DNA from: Gordionus sp. m RMFG-2023 | Lineage: Eukaryota > Nematomorpha > Gordioida > Chordodea > Parachordodidae | NCBI RefSeq assembly: GCF_954871325.1 | Contig: NC_088777.1 | Location: 18,515,366 to 18,579,365, forward strand | Direction: 5' to 3' | DNA: 64,000 nucleotides | Shown: positions 57,601-64,000 of the stretch, one piece after another | How positions within the stretch are numbered: the stretch's first letter is position 1 | How the letters are laid out: each line of letters begins with the position of its first letter | Notes under the pieces: model-generated | Databases searched by the model: none | Told to the model about the DNA's origin: nothing | What the model saw: only the letters and a program-made list of their open reading frames with translations | Program-made: the position numbers and the translations under genes

Positions 57601-60600
57601 CAGAGCTATAAATAAGGGATACATCAATCTAGAACAAATAGAAGCATACGATCCAACGATTATGTTCACATTACCTCGCCTTTCGATTATCAAGTAAAAT
57701 TTTTTTCTATGGATCTTTAATAATTTCCGCATTGTTTAAAATCAGGTTAAAATATTTTTTTTGACTTTATAATATTTCGATGTTGTAAGTAGTTTATAAA
57801 GGTTTCTAAAGGGTCATTTCATGTCAAATCTACCACCGAAATTTCGTATGCAATCATGGTTCTTATAACTTATACTTTAGCAATAATTTAGCCTCCTGGT
57901 TTTTATTTAAAAATACCAGGAGTGAGAGCATAAAATATACTCGTGTCAGTTAAATGATTGAAAATACGCAATAGTAAATAATAAATTTAATATAATAATA
58001 TATATGCTCTATTTATATGTAAAATATGATTTTATAATTTTTTGGTCATCTCTTACCTAGAACAGAATTTAAAACACTTACAAAGAATACAGGTTATTTT
58101 GATTTTTATGGAATAACATTAATATTACCATTGTATGTGAGTACAATAATAATTGGAGGTAAGCCTTTATGACCCTCGACAAAAATTTAAAAGTTCCATC
58201 AAAAAATGAAACGGATCAATTAAATAAGGAAAATGTCAATCAAAAAAGGAATAGGTTTGATCTAATCAATAAAAGGAAAAGCTCCACAAGAAAAAGAAAA
58301 TTCTCATTCAAAAAAAAGAAAAGTTACTTTTGTGTATTTTAAAAATATTTTTCATTTTTCATTTTTAGTTATTTTTTATTTTTCTAATTTGAGATCTCTT
58401 TATGTCACTTTAATCTTTTTTGTCACCTTTCTTCAATTCTCTATTTTTTTGTAATATTTAACGACTCTTTTTTTCACCTGAACAAGTCTTTTTATCATTT
58501 TTGATCATTCTTTTATTTCTTCAATTTTTATTTTTTAAATTTCTATCAATTTTTTACTTGCTTTGGCAATCAAATCTTTTTTATTAAAAATTTCTCATAC
58601 AATATATAAGTTAAGGGAGCTGAAATTTTGTTTTTATTATCTTATAAAATCCATTTAAATTTTTATACAAACTGAAAGGGGCCCGGAATCCTTTGCTCAT
58701 TTGACATGGAATGCCCCCAATTAATTTCCCAGATATCCTATAAATTTTATATCAATGTGGCCACTTTAATATATTTATAATATTCTATTAATATTTATTT
58801 GTTAAGCGGTTTAAAGATGTCTCCAGACGGGCCCTTAAATTTGGATGAAAATTTGGGAGAATTGGCTGGCATGTTCAAACCTTTTCGTAACTTATTATCA
58901 AGAATAAAGTTATATTATAATATAATACAGTAGATTTAAATTAGTGACTTCCATAGGTCAAATCTTTAAGCTCTAGGATTGTTAAATATGTAATATATAA
59001 AACTTTTTTGATCAATTAAATATTTTTATCCCTTATTTTGAATTAAAGGAATAAACACAAATTTGAAACGCTATGCTATAATTAATGCAGTATTGTAATT
59101 CATCTAATGTGAAATATTGTTATTTTAATGATAGGGAAAAATGGTATGGGACTAATTTCTCTCAATTGGTCAAAATGGGTATATTTATGATATATACCTT
59201 ACATAAATTCATTTATCAGATAAAACAATCCAATAAAATATATTTTAAAAAATTGTTTTTAGTACCTCTCTTAGAAAAAACATTTTACATTTTTTTTATT
59301 TTTTGAAAAAATTACTAAATTATAGATATTTTATATAAATATTATCCTTAGACATTTAACTTTATTCTATTCACACAAAAATCAGAGCTTACAATAATAT
59401 ACATATAAGGGCATTTAATGATGATAGAAAGGTTAGTATTGACCAATATTCATACATTAATATTGAAATGAAAAGCTTAGGCAAGACAACATTTGGTGAA
59501 AATGCAAATGATGAACAAATTCAATTGGCAATTGATGATATAATCATTAGTAAAAATTCCACACTATCAGTATTAATAAAATTTTATATTCCTCGAACAA
59601 CTTTAGAGTAATACAGAAATATAAAGAGGCATTCTAATTTCCCCATATGAGATAAAATGCAACTAGATTAATATTCACCAAACCTCGGGGAAATTTCAAA
59701 ATATTATATAATACAAGCTAGCAAATCATTCAAATAGTTAAAACTTATAAATATGTTAAAGCATTTTTTAATAATATTATTTACATATTAGAATTATCTG
59801 TTAGATAATTAGTTGTAGATTGATTAATTATATAAATATTTGGAGCATTTTTTAATGATATTAATATATATTATTAATTTTTAGATAATTAGTTATCATA
59901 GATTTAATAATGTAAATTTTTATATTTTTTTTTTAAAATCATTCATTTTTAGATAAGAATATTTGCACATGATTTAACAAAAAAATATGAGTTAAAGTTT
60001 TCTAAATTTAAAGAATAAGGATGACTGGCTATGCCTTATATGCAAGAAGAAATATTCAAAGAGCAAGAAATGGGAATACTGAATTAGTGCAGGCATTGTG
60101 AAGAATGGCTCATGTTCAATGTGTCAATAATGATGATTTATTTGTTTGTTATTTATGTAAATACACATTATAATGTTCTCATTTATATTAACAAAATAAC
60201 TGATTGTTGTTGTGTTGTGTATTTATAATATATTATAATTATGTATAATTAAGTTTATTAAATATTATTAATTTTATAAATTGATGAATGGTTAAATGGT
60301 TAAATTATTGAAATAAGCATCTTATCTTGTAAATAATTAAGTTAATAATTTATAAAATTATTAAATAGTTGAGTTTTTAATTTTATATTGAAATACGCCT
60401 TTTAGCATACAGGTAATTAAGTTAATAATATATAAAATGTTATCATTAAATAGATGAGTCTGATGATAAATTGAGATGTTAAAATTAATTAAAGTGTATA
60501 ATTAGGTTTTTAAATATAAAAAATGAAGAAATATTAAAATTGGTCCTTTTACAAGTATTTTATATTATAAAATATTATGGACAGTTAACATAGTATATGA

Positions 60601-63600
60601 ACCATTAAAAACATACCATGTTTAGACTGGCCAGAAAAACAACTTTCACATAACCTCATCTAGCTCAAAAACTATTATAGATAGAGTTTTGATTCAAATC
60701 ATATTTTAAAGATTAGGGGTTGGGTTGAGCTACACATTGATATTAAATTTGTTTGATAAAGCTAAATTTTTATTCCCTTTTTTTGGAAAAAGCAAAATCA
60801 TGGCCAGTCACCACTTCTCCTTTATATTTCAGATTTGAAAAAAAATTCCCTATTTCACTTGGCCCGGATATTTTTTTTTGCCCAGACCGAGCCTTCTCTA
60901 TTTTTCCTTCCTATATTTTTGAATTCATTATTTTATGCCCCGGATTATTGATTTTAAATAATCTTGTAAATTGTGAAAATTGCGATTAATTTTTTTAAAA
61001 TTATCTACTAAATAATTTTCCCAACTGATTAATCAATATAATTCATAATTATTTTTAAAAAATCGGCTCGGCCTGGATTTTGTAAAACAAAGTAGCCTGG
61101 ACCCGATTTTGAAATGATACAATTTTGCAGCTCGGACCGGGTGCAAATGTCTGATTTAGATAATATAATTAAAAATTAATTGAATTAGAATTAATCTTTA
61201 TTTTTTAAAGTTATATACTATAAATAATAATATATAAATTAGACACTCAAAAAAATTAAAAATATACACTAAAATTTTTAAATAATATTGACATTTAGTT
61301 CTTTACATAAAGCCATTTTAAAAATATGAAATATTTTATTAACATGAATTAAGTGACATTTATCTATCATTATTGAAAGATTGTTCTGACTATATCCAAA
61401 ATTCATTAAACCGCTTAATTTTATTTTGTAGAGAATTTATAGAAATCCTTTCGGATGAGGAATTGAAGTCTTTGGAGTTGAAAGTTAGCGATAATCAACA
61501 GGATTCATTTGCAGATTTCAGCGAGAAAAAGGAAGAATGTATCGATCGTAACAATGAATTAATGTTAAAGCAGTCTCGCGTTCTCTTGAGGAGTGCCAAT
61601 GGAACGAGAAACAATCGTAAACCTATCAGGATAATTTTATGTTATAATTCTAGACAGAAGAGGGGATTTTCTAACCTTAATAATCGATCATCGCGCAATC
61701 ATAGGGGAAAAGAGCCCGATTTTTTGCTTGATGAAAGCTTTATTAAAGATGGTAGAAGGATTGATGTTAATAGTAAGAACACGATTAACAGTGAAATAGT
61801 TACCGATAATAACAATAAAACACACGTCGACATTAAAAGCGATAATTTGAAATTTGTATTACGGATAGGTCGGCGGAATCAACACAAAATCAGAAAAGTT
61901 TTTAAATTACATAGAGATAATAGGAGGCTTACAAAGTCTATGATGAATTTTATGAATCAAAATGAAAAAATGAATAAATCGCAAAATGGGGAGCTATCCA
62001 AATCTTTATCTGATTATGAATGTGTGCTCAAAACGAGGAAAGAAATGTTGCACATGCTCTTTGTTTGCATATCTGGTAATTGCTACATTTTCGAATAATC
62101 TCTTTTTTAAGCTTAGCCTATAATTATTGTAGATTTTTAAAATTTGTTATTATTTATAATTTGATTTTTTGGGCTATAAAAATGTAATTTATTTATTTTA
62201 TATTTTATGATGAATACCCATTTATTTTCATAAATGTCACATTTCTGCCCAGGCGTTGCCGATCAATTACAAACCAATTTCGCTCCTGATTTTCGGTACA
62301 TTCTAAAAATCGTTTTCGATATACATACTAAAGAATCGAATATTGATCTTCCGAGTCATAACAATGAAAAAGTTGGATACGTTCAATCCCCATCAACCAG
62401 CATTACTTTCGAAAATATAGAAAGCGATGATATAGTTCATGAATCGAGTCGAAATTTCCCTGCTGAAAATGTGCGAATAAATTTATTTATCTAATGATTT
62501 AATTTCAGATAGCAATATATAACAATATCAAGAGGAAGATATAAAAAATTCCAACCGGTATAACTTTTTAAAGATTCGGATGATAAAATTTTTAACGGTT
62601 TAGATTGGGTTTAAGTTCTGTAAATAGTTTAGATCTCTGTAAACTGAGTAAATGATTTACGAATCTAGGAAAATAATTCCCTGGAAAAAAAATTTCCTAT
62701 AAATATATATATCCACGAAATAAAAATTCCCAAATAAAATACTTAAAAATTTTGAGAAAATCAATTCCGGTGAATTATTTTCCGCTTACCATGATTTACG
62801 GTAATTTTTATAATGTTATTATTACAGGTTAATAACAAATATCAAATTTCATTTTCTATTTAACTAATTTTTAGAGAAACACTGCTAAATTTTGCCAATT
62901 TCCTACAGGAAATAACGAGATTTCCAACATACAACAAGACTTATTTGACACATTATTGCCCACCTTTTATATTGACGAATCAACTCAAAATAGGAATTTC
63001 TTGATACCCCAAAACCAATATATCTGTACTGATAATGTAACATATTTTATTAACTACCTTTATGCTGATTATTTTATACTCTACTATCTCTACCAATTTA
63101 AGCCTGTTTAACTCTTTCATTTTCACGACAATATTAACGCTATATTTATTATTTGAATTTATGATATATAATATTATAATAAAAATTTACTATTCATTTT
63201 TTTTATTCATTAACTACAGAACAACCAACATGATGATGCCACTGAAAGCGGTAGGATTCATAAAATTTCAGATCAAAAATGTAATGTATAACATTACTTT
63301 TTATTATAATAGTTACTTTAGTAGTGTTGTGAACATTTTTCGAGAAAATAATTACTCAGTTGTTTATACTATTTTTGCAACTTTGAGTATTCGTAGATAA
63401 AAAATTTAATTTTTAAACAAATATATGATTTTATAGCAAAACCACCCTTATGGATGCCCGATTACGTTTGCGATTCTTGTCACTCTTGCAAATCGAAATT
63501 CACTATATTACGAAGGAGACATCATTGTAGAAATTGTGGAAAGGTTTACTTTTATTATAATACATGATAAAATGGTTATTTATTTTTAGATTTTTTGCTC

Positions 63601-63706
63601 CAAATGTTCCGACAATTTCATATCTCTTCCTCATTACGGTATAAATGAATCAGTTCGAACATGTTTAGCATGTTATCCTGACCTCAAATCGTCAATAATT
63701 AATTAG
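33599..63706 (+). CDS. LST2/ZFYVE28-like FYVE protein, 13 exons over 30 kb
   Basis: Exons traced: 33599-33634, 49296-49868, 50794-50946, 56676-56728, 57432-57521, 57604-57693, 58807-58908, 61432-62075, 62253-62470, 62875-63036, 63220-63280, 63437-63543, 63590-63706. All junctions are GT-AG and keep phase, giving 801 aa. The N-terminal LST2 domain (residues 1 to about 380) has KKWLIKLK, FYWADQEM, KKDPDRC, WFAAECLALGS, NMVPVKTVKEY, YDPTIMFTLPRL and DGPLNLDE. A long basic, Asn/Lys-rich middle follows, then FVCISGVADQLQTNFAPD (about 575-592) and a C-terminal FYVE finger. In animals LST2 acts at early endosomes and restrains EGF-receptor signalling; that role here is inferred. Introns range from 46 bp to 15.7 kb and are full of transposons. 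Confidence 0.88.
33635..34786. other. Start of intron 1, no feature recognised
   Basis: A+T-rich intronic sequence between exon 1 and the first transposon of the nest. Confidence 0.5.
37145..37225. repeat. Deleted GC-rich MITE copy in B2
   Basis: TTTTCAGAGAACTGCAGGTC followed by CCGGGCCGGG and CCCGAGCTGGGCC is the complement of part of 19329-19602, shortened in the middle. Confidence 0.6.
37449..37728. mobile_element. MITE rich in GAGTCGAC words, in B2 only
   Basis: B1 reads straight through GTGGAAGTAATATCTGC (complement near 19078-19100), whereas B2 has about 280 bp inserted at this point. The insert contains CTAGTCGACTCAA, ACTCGAGTCGACTTAAG and AAGTCGACTCGACTTAAC, overlapping palindromes. 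The flanks GTGAAAG/GTGGAAA may be a worn TSD. Confidence 0.65.
37628..38235 (-). pseudogene. hAT transposase fragment of B2
   Basis: Minus-strand counterpart of 18560-19165: MELGKPIINAITDISQ (38150 down), an acidic helix, then KSVEKYYKTIIQINEWFLIH (37815 down). It has more stops than B1. The first block also preserves the CP-TRW region in broken form near 38190-38220. Confidence 0.7.
38567..38842 (+). pseudogene. Open stretch in hAT C, possible BED-finger remnant
   Basis: Reads FRDHKKYFKLLKDIDPDDQT then LTAKCLLWLSKSISFSKASS and ends in a lysine-rich run. The K-C-x2-(C replaced)...KS-x-S spacing recalls the BED finger at the N-terminus of hAT transposases, with the second cysteine lost. Weak assignment. 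Confidence 0.3.
39596..41049. repeat. Tandem 300-bp units, left arm of foldback element
   Basis: TTGCTGGCGTTTTAAATC recurs at 39881, 40181, 40481 and 40781, an exact 300-bp period. A first, diverged unit starts at 39596. Each unit includes GACCGATTGCCGAGCT, AAAACCGACCACTTACTAAA and GGATAACCGACTCGTAGCCC. At each unit border is a near-exact copy of the element terminus, TGACTAAATAMTGAATTGCT. Confidence 0.95.
41585..42330. repeat. Inverted 300-bp units, right arm of foldback element
   Basis: About two and a half units complementary to the left arm, with ACGCCAGCAAT at 41732, 42017 and 42316. The shorter arm means unequal unit number, as expected from slippage or unequal exchange in tandem arrays. 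Confidence 0.93.
43457..44886. mobile_element. hAT-like 'E' inserted into the transposase of D, perfect TSD
   Basis: ATAGGCCT at 43457-43464 is repeated at 44879-44886. The insert (43465-44878) starts CAGGCTTTGACTATTTTC and ends CTGGATACGCCATTG. The ends match each other poorly, but removing the insert and one TSD restores the D reading frame exactly. It contains + strand transposase relics of a different hAT branch. Confidence 0.9.
43740..44640 (+). pseudogene. hAT transposase relic, KTYLRST type
   Basis: Frames read RTEEIKIQNLNKAKHG, then SLLNSIDQSELLLV. The C-terminal end gives TTCTNLFPTLKRLKTYLRST and SRLNGVALLNIH, the F(S)xL+RLKTYLRST...RLxGLALLxIH motif of hAT transposases related to ZMYM and p52/rIPK-like proteins. 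Stops are frequent. Confidence 0.7.
45831..47250. other. 5' non-coding part of element D
   Basis: 46050-46200 carries TATCTAAGATAC/AAGATAC words like the 2530-2718 block, beginning near GTGGGTGGTACCAC. 46.2-47.1 kb is very A+T-rich and featureless. The terminal 100 bp has GTTCACG repeats. Confidence 0.5.
47901..48180. other. Intron-1 spacer
   Basis: A+T-rich sequence between the H relic and element I. No feature seen. Confidence 0.4.
48181..49206. mobile_element. Internally deleted hAT 'I' close to exon 2
   Basis: The ends TAAAGTAACGTTTTGCGTTACC and ...CGTTACTTTA are inverted repeats, with more GTAACG words inside each end. A TSD could not be fixed. The interior joins an N-terminal BED-like piece (48483-48665) to a C-terminal dimerisation piece (about 48830-48975). 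The right end lies only 90 bp before exon 2. Confidence 0.75.
48483..48975 (+). pseudogene. Deleted hAT transposase: BED-like start plus dimerisation end
   Basis: The first part reads SSKFEKYFQINVKTKGGYKF then FCLKYNKIYP with a stop, resembling a BED finger. The second part reads CQCPSVETLFSKAKLTLSDR then RSRLGDDSIEMILLLKCN, a clear hAT dimerisation motif. The catalytic core is absent, so this is a deletion derivative. Confidence 0.75.
49296..49868 (+). CDS. LST2-like gene, exon 2
   Basis: Follows an acceptor ATCGTAG. Encodes PNDTRPLAKFYWADQEMEEI, LGSFVGKKDPDRCSKVV and a long linker rich in Asn, Ser and Asp. It continues with LFRIKYPEELNMR and ends GFIWFAAE|GTATTA. The start and end blocks match LST2 family blocks (FYADEEL, DGRKDPQRC, KFPEE, LWFGAE). 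The linker and about 70 further residues between KYPEEL and WFAAE are longer than in animal LST2. Confidence 0.9.
50097..50107 (+). other. tRNA-type B-box word
   Basis: GGTTCGAATCC equals the pol III B-box consensus, with TGGGTAGGGGTGA about 45 bases upstream in A-box position. The acceptor and T stems do not pair properly (one T-stem mismatch, no 5' partner for TTCCATT), so it is at most a SINE-like or tRNA relic. Confidence 0.3.
50203..50574. mobile_element. GC-rich hAT-type MITE in intron 2, 8-bp TSD
   Basis: CGTGAACT at 50203-50210 recurs at 50567-50574. The element (50211-50566) starts AGAGTTCTGCAATGC and ends CATTTGCATACCTTTA, imperfect inverted repeats. It contains GGGCCGGGCCGGG and CGGGCTGGG words. 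Non-coding. Confidence 0.8.
50794..50946 (+). CDS. LST2-like gene, exon 3
   Basis: CTTTTAAG|TGC continues AAE into CLALGSLARLQRLEDIQHLV, then ITTIQLLRKCLKTQAL and HYPET|GTACTT. It corresponds to the AECLAAGS...MRPLAKxLT block of LST2. Both phases are 0. Confidence 0.88.
50959..51524. mobile_element. Small non-autonomous hAT of the H type, 12 bp after the exon-3 donor
   Basis: Begins TAGAGATCTCCGATTCTC with TTTTTCACCGATC and AAAACCGATCC, like the left end of H, and ends GATATATCGGACAGTTCCTA. The flanks CTTAAATGC and CTTAATG-T may be a worn TSD. Non-coding. Confidence 0.6.
52890..54300 (+). pseudogene. Tc1/mariner transposase pseudogene
   Basis: The helix-turn-helix part reads SLKRLCKMIKERYDVKISKN then TVSRLLSGFRYSFKRG (about 52905-53020). 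The first catalytic aspartate block is KFIFIDERAFSISLRRLYGY (53075-53135). After the MITE, MDKVPFHLNHTIREYIERRE and a damaged YLPP..S..NLIENVFFQWK (54070-54215) cover the second aspartate and third acidic region. Stops at several points. Confidence 0.85.
53196..54022. mobile_element. hAT MITE inside the Tc1 transposase, 8-bp TSD with one mismatch
   Basis: TTGAAATA (53196-53203) and GTGAAATA (54015-54022) flank the element 53204-54014. It starts CAGGGATTCAAACC and ends GGTTTGGATCCCTG, with GGTTCGG/CGGTTTAGGTT words inside both ends. No ORF. Confidence 0.88.
55296..56502. mobile_element. hAT, GGGCGGG family, copy 2, in intron 3
   Basis: ACCACGAC (55296-55303) and ATCACGAC (56495-56502) flank the element 55304-56494. 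It starts TAGAGGTCTGCATTGGGCGG and ends CCCGCCCAATACAGATCTCTA. GGGCGGGCGGG words alternate with AAAATTTT near both ends. It is a better copy of 6217-7057. Confidence 0.92.
55935..56115 (+). pseudogene. hAT dimerisation-domain relic
   Basis: Reads DLPKLSRLARKILAIPATSA, then after a stop and frame change ERGFSIAGRFLEQRRTC and NPENVDSLLFLHYN. This is the canonical LxIPATSAxSER-FSxAG hAT C-terminus. The rest of the transposase is gone. Confidence 0.8.
56676..56728 (+). CDS. LST2-like gene, exon 4
   Basis: TTTTAG|GTTAAAAACGCG... encodes VKNALLIFDKIFAKFEF and ends CAT|GTAAGA, matching the REALRRFDxLFAEFE block of LST2. The two left-over bases join the first base of exon 5. Confidence 0.88.
56824..57313. 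mobile_element. hAT-type MITE in intron 4
   Basis: ATTGTTAT (56824-56831) and ATTGTTGT (57306-57313) flank the element 56832-57305. It starts TAGTGAAGGACAACTCG and ends CGGGATCTTCACTA; GGTCC/CCGGACCG words sit inside the ends. Non-coding. Confidence 0.8.
57432..57693 (+). CDS. LST2-like gene, exons 5 and 6 (57432-57521, 57604-57693)
   Basis: Exon 5 gives YISNMVPVKTVKEYNFLQDV then IVLFSETLEK. An 82-bp intron (57522-57603) follows. Exon 6 gives AINKGYINLEQIEAYDP then TIMFTLPRLSII. These are the best conserved LST2 blocks (AMVPVKSxxEY, VLFCET, GYLTQ.xIDxYEPALMFTIPRL). Splice phases agree on both sides. Confidence 0.92.
57694..58184. other. Intron 6, first part
   Basis: Unassigned A+T-rich intron sequence. 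Confidence 0.5.
58185..58600. repeat. Fragment of a Tc1/mariner of the 51575 family
   Basis: AATCAAAAAAGGAATAGG, AATAAAAGGAAAAGCTCC and TCATTCAAAAAAAAGAAAAG repeat the TIR of 51575-55080. The following pyrimidine-rich run (58340-58560) resembles 51860-52260. The other end is absent. Confidence 0.7.
58807..58908 (+). CDS. LST2-like gene, exon 7
   Basis: TGTTAAG|C completes an Asn codon, then GLKMSPDGPLNLDENLGEL and FKPFRNLLSRI, matching GL..YADGPLNLD...LFRPFHTLLRKI of LST2. It ends AAA|GTTATA. Confidence 0.9.
59400..60175 (+). pseudogene. pogo/Tigger-like relic with psq-HTH and zinc-binding tail
   Basis: 59410-59610 reads NIEMKSLGKTTFGENANDEQ, IQLAIDDIIISKNSTLS and FYIPRTTLE, the HTH-psq pattern ending in IPRsTL. 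60020-60170 reads DDWLCLICKKKYSKS and, after a frame change, AHVQCVNNDDLFVCYLCK, a PHD/C4-like zinc-binding end common at the C-terminus of DDE-1 transposases. The catalytic DDE part between them is missing. Confidence 0.6.
60720..61150. repeat. GC-rich repeat of the CGGCCCGG family
   Basis: Contains CTTGGCCCGGATATTTTT, GCCCAGACCGAGCC, TCGGCTCGGCCTGGATTTTG and CTCGGACCGGGTGCAAATG. It resembles 19329-19602 and 50211-50566. Limits and TSD are not clear. Confidence 0.6.
61432..62075 (+). CDS. LST2-like gene, exon 8 (large middle exon)
   Basis: The acceptor TTTTGTAG leads to EFIEILSDEELKSLE, matching DLLQTLTEEELHTLE of LST2. Next comes a basic, Asn/Arg/Lys-rich low-complexity middle (GTRNNRKPIRI, NRSSRNHRGKEPDF, RIGRRNQHKIRKVFKLHRDN). 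The exon ends RKEMLHMLFVCISG|GTAATT. The middle is much shorter than the disordered middle of animal LST2 and probably disordered too. Confidence 0.9.
62253..62470 (+). CDS. LST2-like gene, exon 9
   Basis: CTGCCCAG|GC completes the Gly of SG, then VADQLQTNFAPDFRYILKIV, the most recognisable C-terminal LST2 block. An acidic linker follows. It ends AAAT|GTGCGA, a less usual donor chosen because it keeps phase 0 and avoids the stop at 62492. Confidence 0.85.
62875..63280 (+). CDS. LST2-like gene, exons 10 and 11 (62875-63036, 63220-63280)
   Basis: Exon 10 opens RNTAKFCQFPTGNNEISNIQ and ends ICTDN|GTAACA. Exon 11 opens NNQHDDATESGRIHKISDQK and ends T|GTAATG. These linker exons are chosen from splice signals and phase; their sequence is not conserved, so they are less certain than their neighbours. 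Confidence 0.7.
63437..63706 (+). CDS. LST2-like gene, exons 12 and 13: FYVE finger (63437-63543, 63590-63706)
   Basis: Exon 12 gives KPPLWMPDYVCDSCHSCKSK then FTILRRRHHCRNCGK. A 46-bp intron follows. Exon 13 gives IFCSKCSDNFISLPHYGINE then SVRTCLACYPDL and stop at 63704. All FYVE hallmarks are present: WxxD (WMPD), R(R/K)HHCR, RxC (RTC) and eight zinc-binding cysteines in four CxxC pairs. PI3P binding at endosomal membranes is therefore expected. Confidence 0.95.
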
Positions 63707-64000
63707 TTCTTTATAATATATAATATATATAACTTTATAATATTAACATAAATCTTAAGTTTGCGAGGTATTAATTAATTTAAATGCAATATTATATAAT
63801 ATATTTTTATATCCGACCGGTTTTTTTAAAGTATAAATTTATTATAAATTATTTATTGATATGACCGATTACTTTTTTGTACTAATATTATATTATATAA
63901 ATAGTATTTCTTTAAAAAAAGTTTCATTGGCATAACTAAAGAAAGGGAGGGGTTAAGCAGAAAATCCTACCTTTAGGGAATTTGCTAGTTTTTGAAAATT
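63707..64000. other. 3' flank of the LST2-like gene
   Basis: A+T-rich and without a clear AATAAA signal. CATTGGCATAACTAAAGAAA near 63927 may open another transposon cut by the window edge. Confidence 0.4.

Larger units (their letters stand above)
58909..61431. other. Intron 7
   Basis: 2.5 kb. Holds a pogo-like relic (59400-60175) and a GC-rich repeat (about 60720-61150). The rest is A+T-rich. Confidence 0.8.

Noticed and set aside
62063-62098. Reading exon 8 on to the stop at 62098 as the protein end
   Set aside because: The conserved LST2 block FVCISG-VADQLQ is split exactly at the GTAATT donor and resumes at 62253, so splicing is the better reading.

Overview
The window is nuclear DNA from a very A+T-rich eukaryote (roughly three quarters A+T by eye). 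The evidence is GT-AG introns down to 46 bp, standard stop codons, no operons, and a landscape of hAT, Tc1/mariner, P/THAP-like, pogo-like and LTR elements. The one host gene recognised is a homologue of Lateral signaling target protein 2 (LST2/ZFYVE28), a FYVE-finger endosomal regulator. A LST2 homologue plus THAP and FLYWCH domains point to an opisthokont: a repeat-rich metazoan, or an early-diverging fungus of Glomeromycotina type. The sequence alone does not settle which.

Positions 1 to about 33.5 kb hold no intact host gene. The region is a graveyard of transposons whose limits can often be fixed by 8-bp target-site duplications (TSDs) typical of hAT elements: 6217-7057, 7396-9574, 10698-12334, 16555-22416, 18294-22149 and 23968-26012. 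Several are nested. A likely solo LTR (10676-12679) holds a hAT. A non-autonomous hAT (16555-22416) holds a second hAT, which holds a young, complete, non-coding LTR element (19992-22006) whose primer-binding site runs on into an almost whole tRNA-His copy. A FLYWCH-like pseudogene is cut by a hAT at 23968. A second copy of the 16555 family (29027-30837) and head-to-head P-like/THAP elements (30.8-33.5 kb) close this part.

Positions 33599 to 63706 hold the LST2-like gene on the + strand. I traced 13 exons by homology and splice phase, with all junction phases consistent, giving a 2406-nt CDS of 801 aa. Intron 1 is 15.7 kb and contains a five-deep transposon nest: an old hAT (about 34.8-47.9 kb), then hAT 35721-47252, hAT 36631-43298, hAT 38360-43138 and a foldback element 39124-42811 with 300-bp tandem units. 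It also holds side insertions at 43465-44878 and 48181-49206. Intron 3 (5.7 kb) holds a Tc1/mariner with long TIRs, itself hit by a hAT MITE, plus two more hAT-type elements. Introns 2, 4, 6 and 7 carry MITEs, a mariner fragment and a pogo-like remnant. The 3' exons (61.4-63.7 kb) are compact and end in a complete FYVE finger.

The work was by eye. Element limits with perfect TSDs are firm, pseudogene limits are approximate, and family names rest on recognised motifs, not on database searches.
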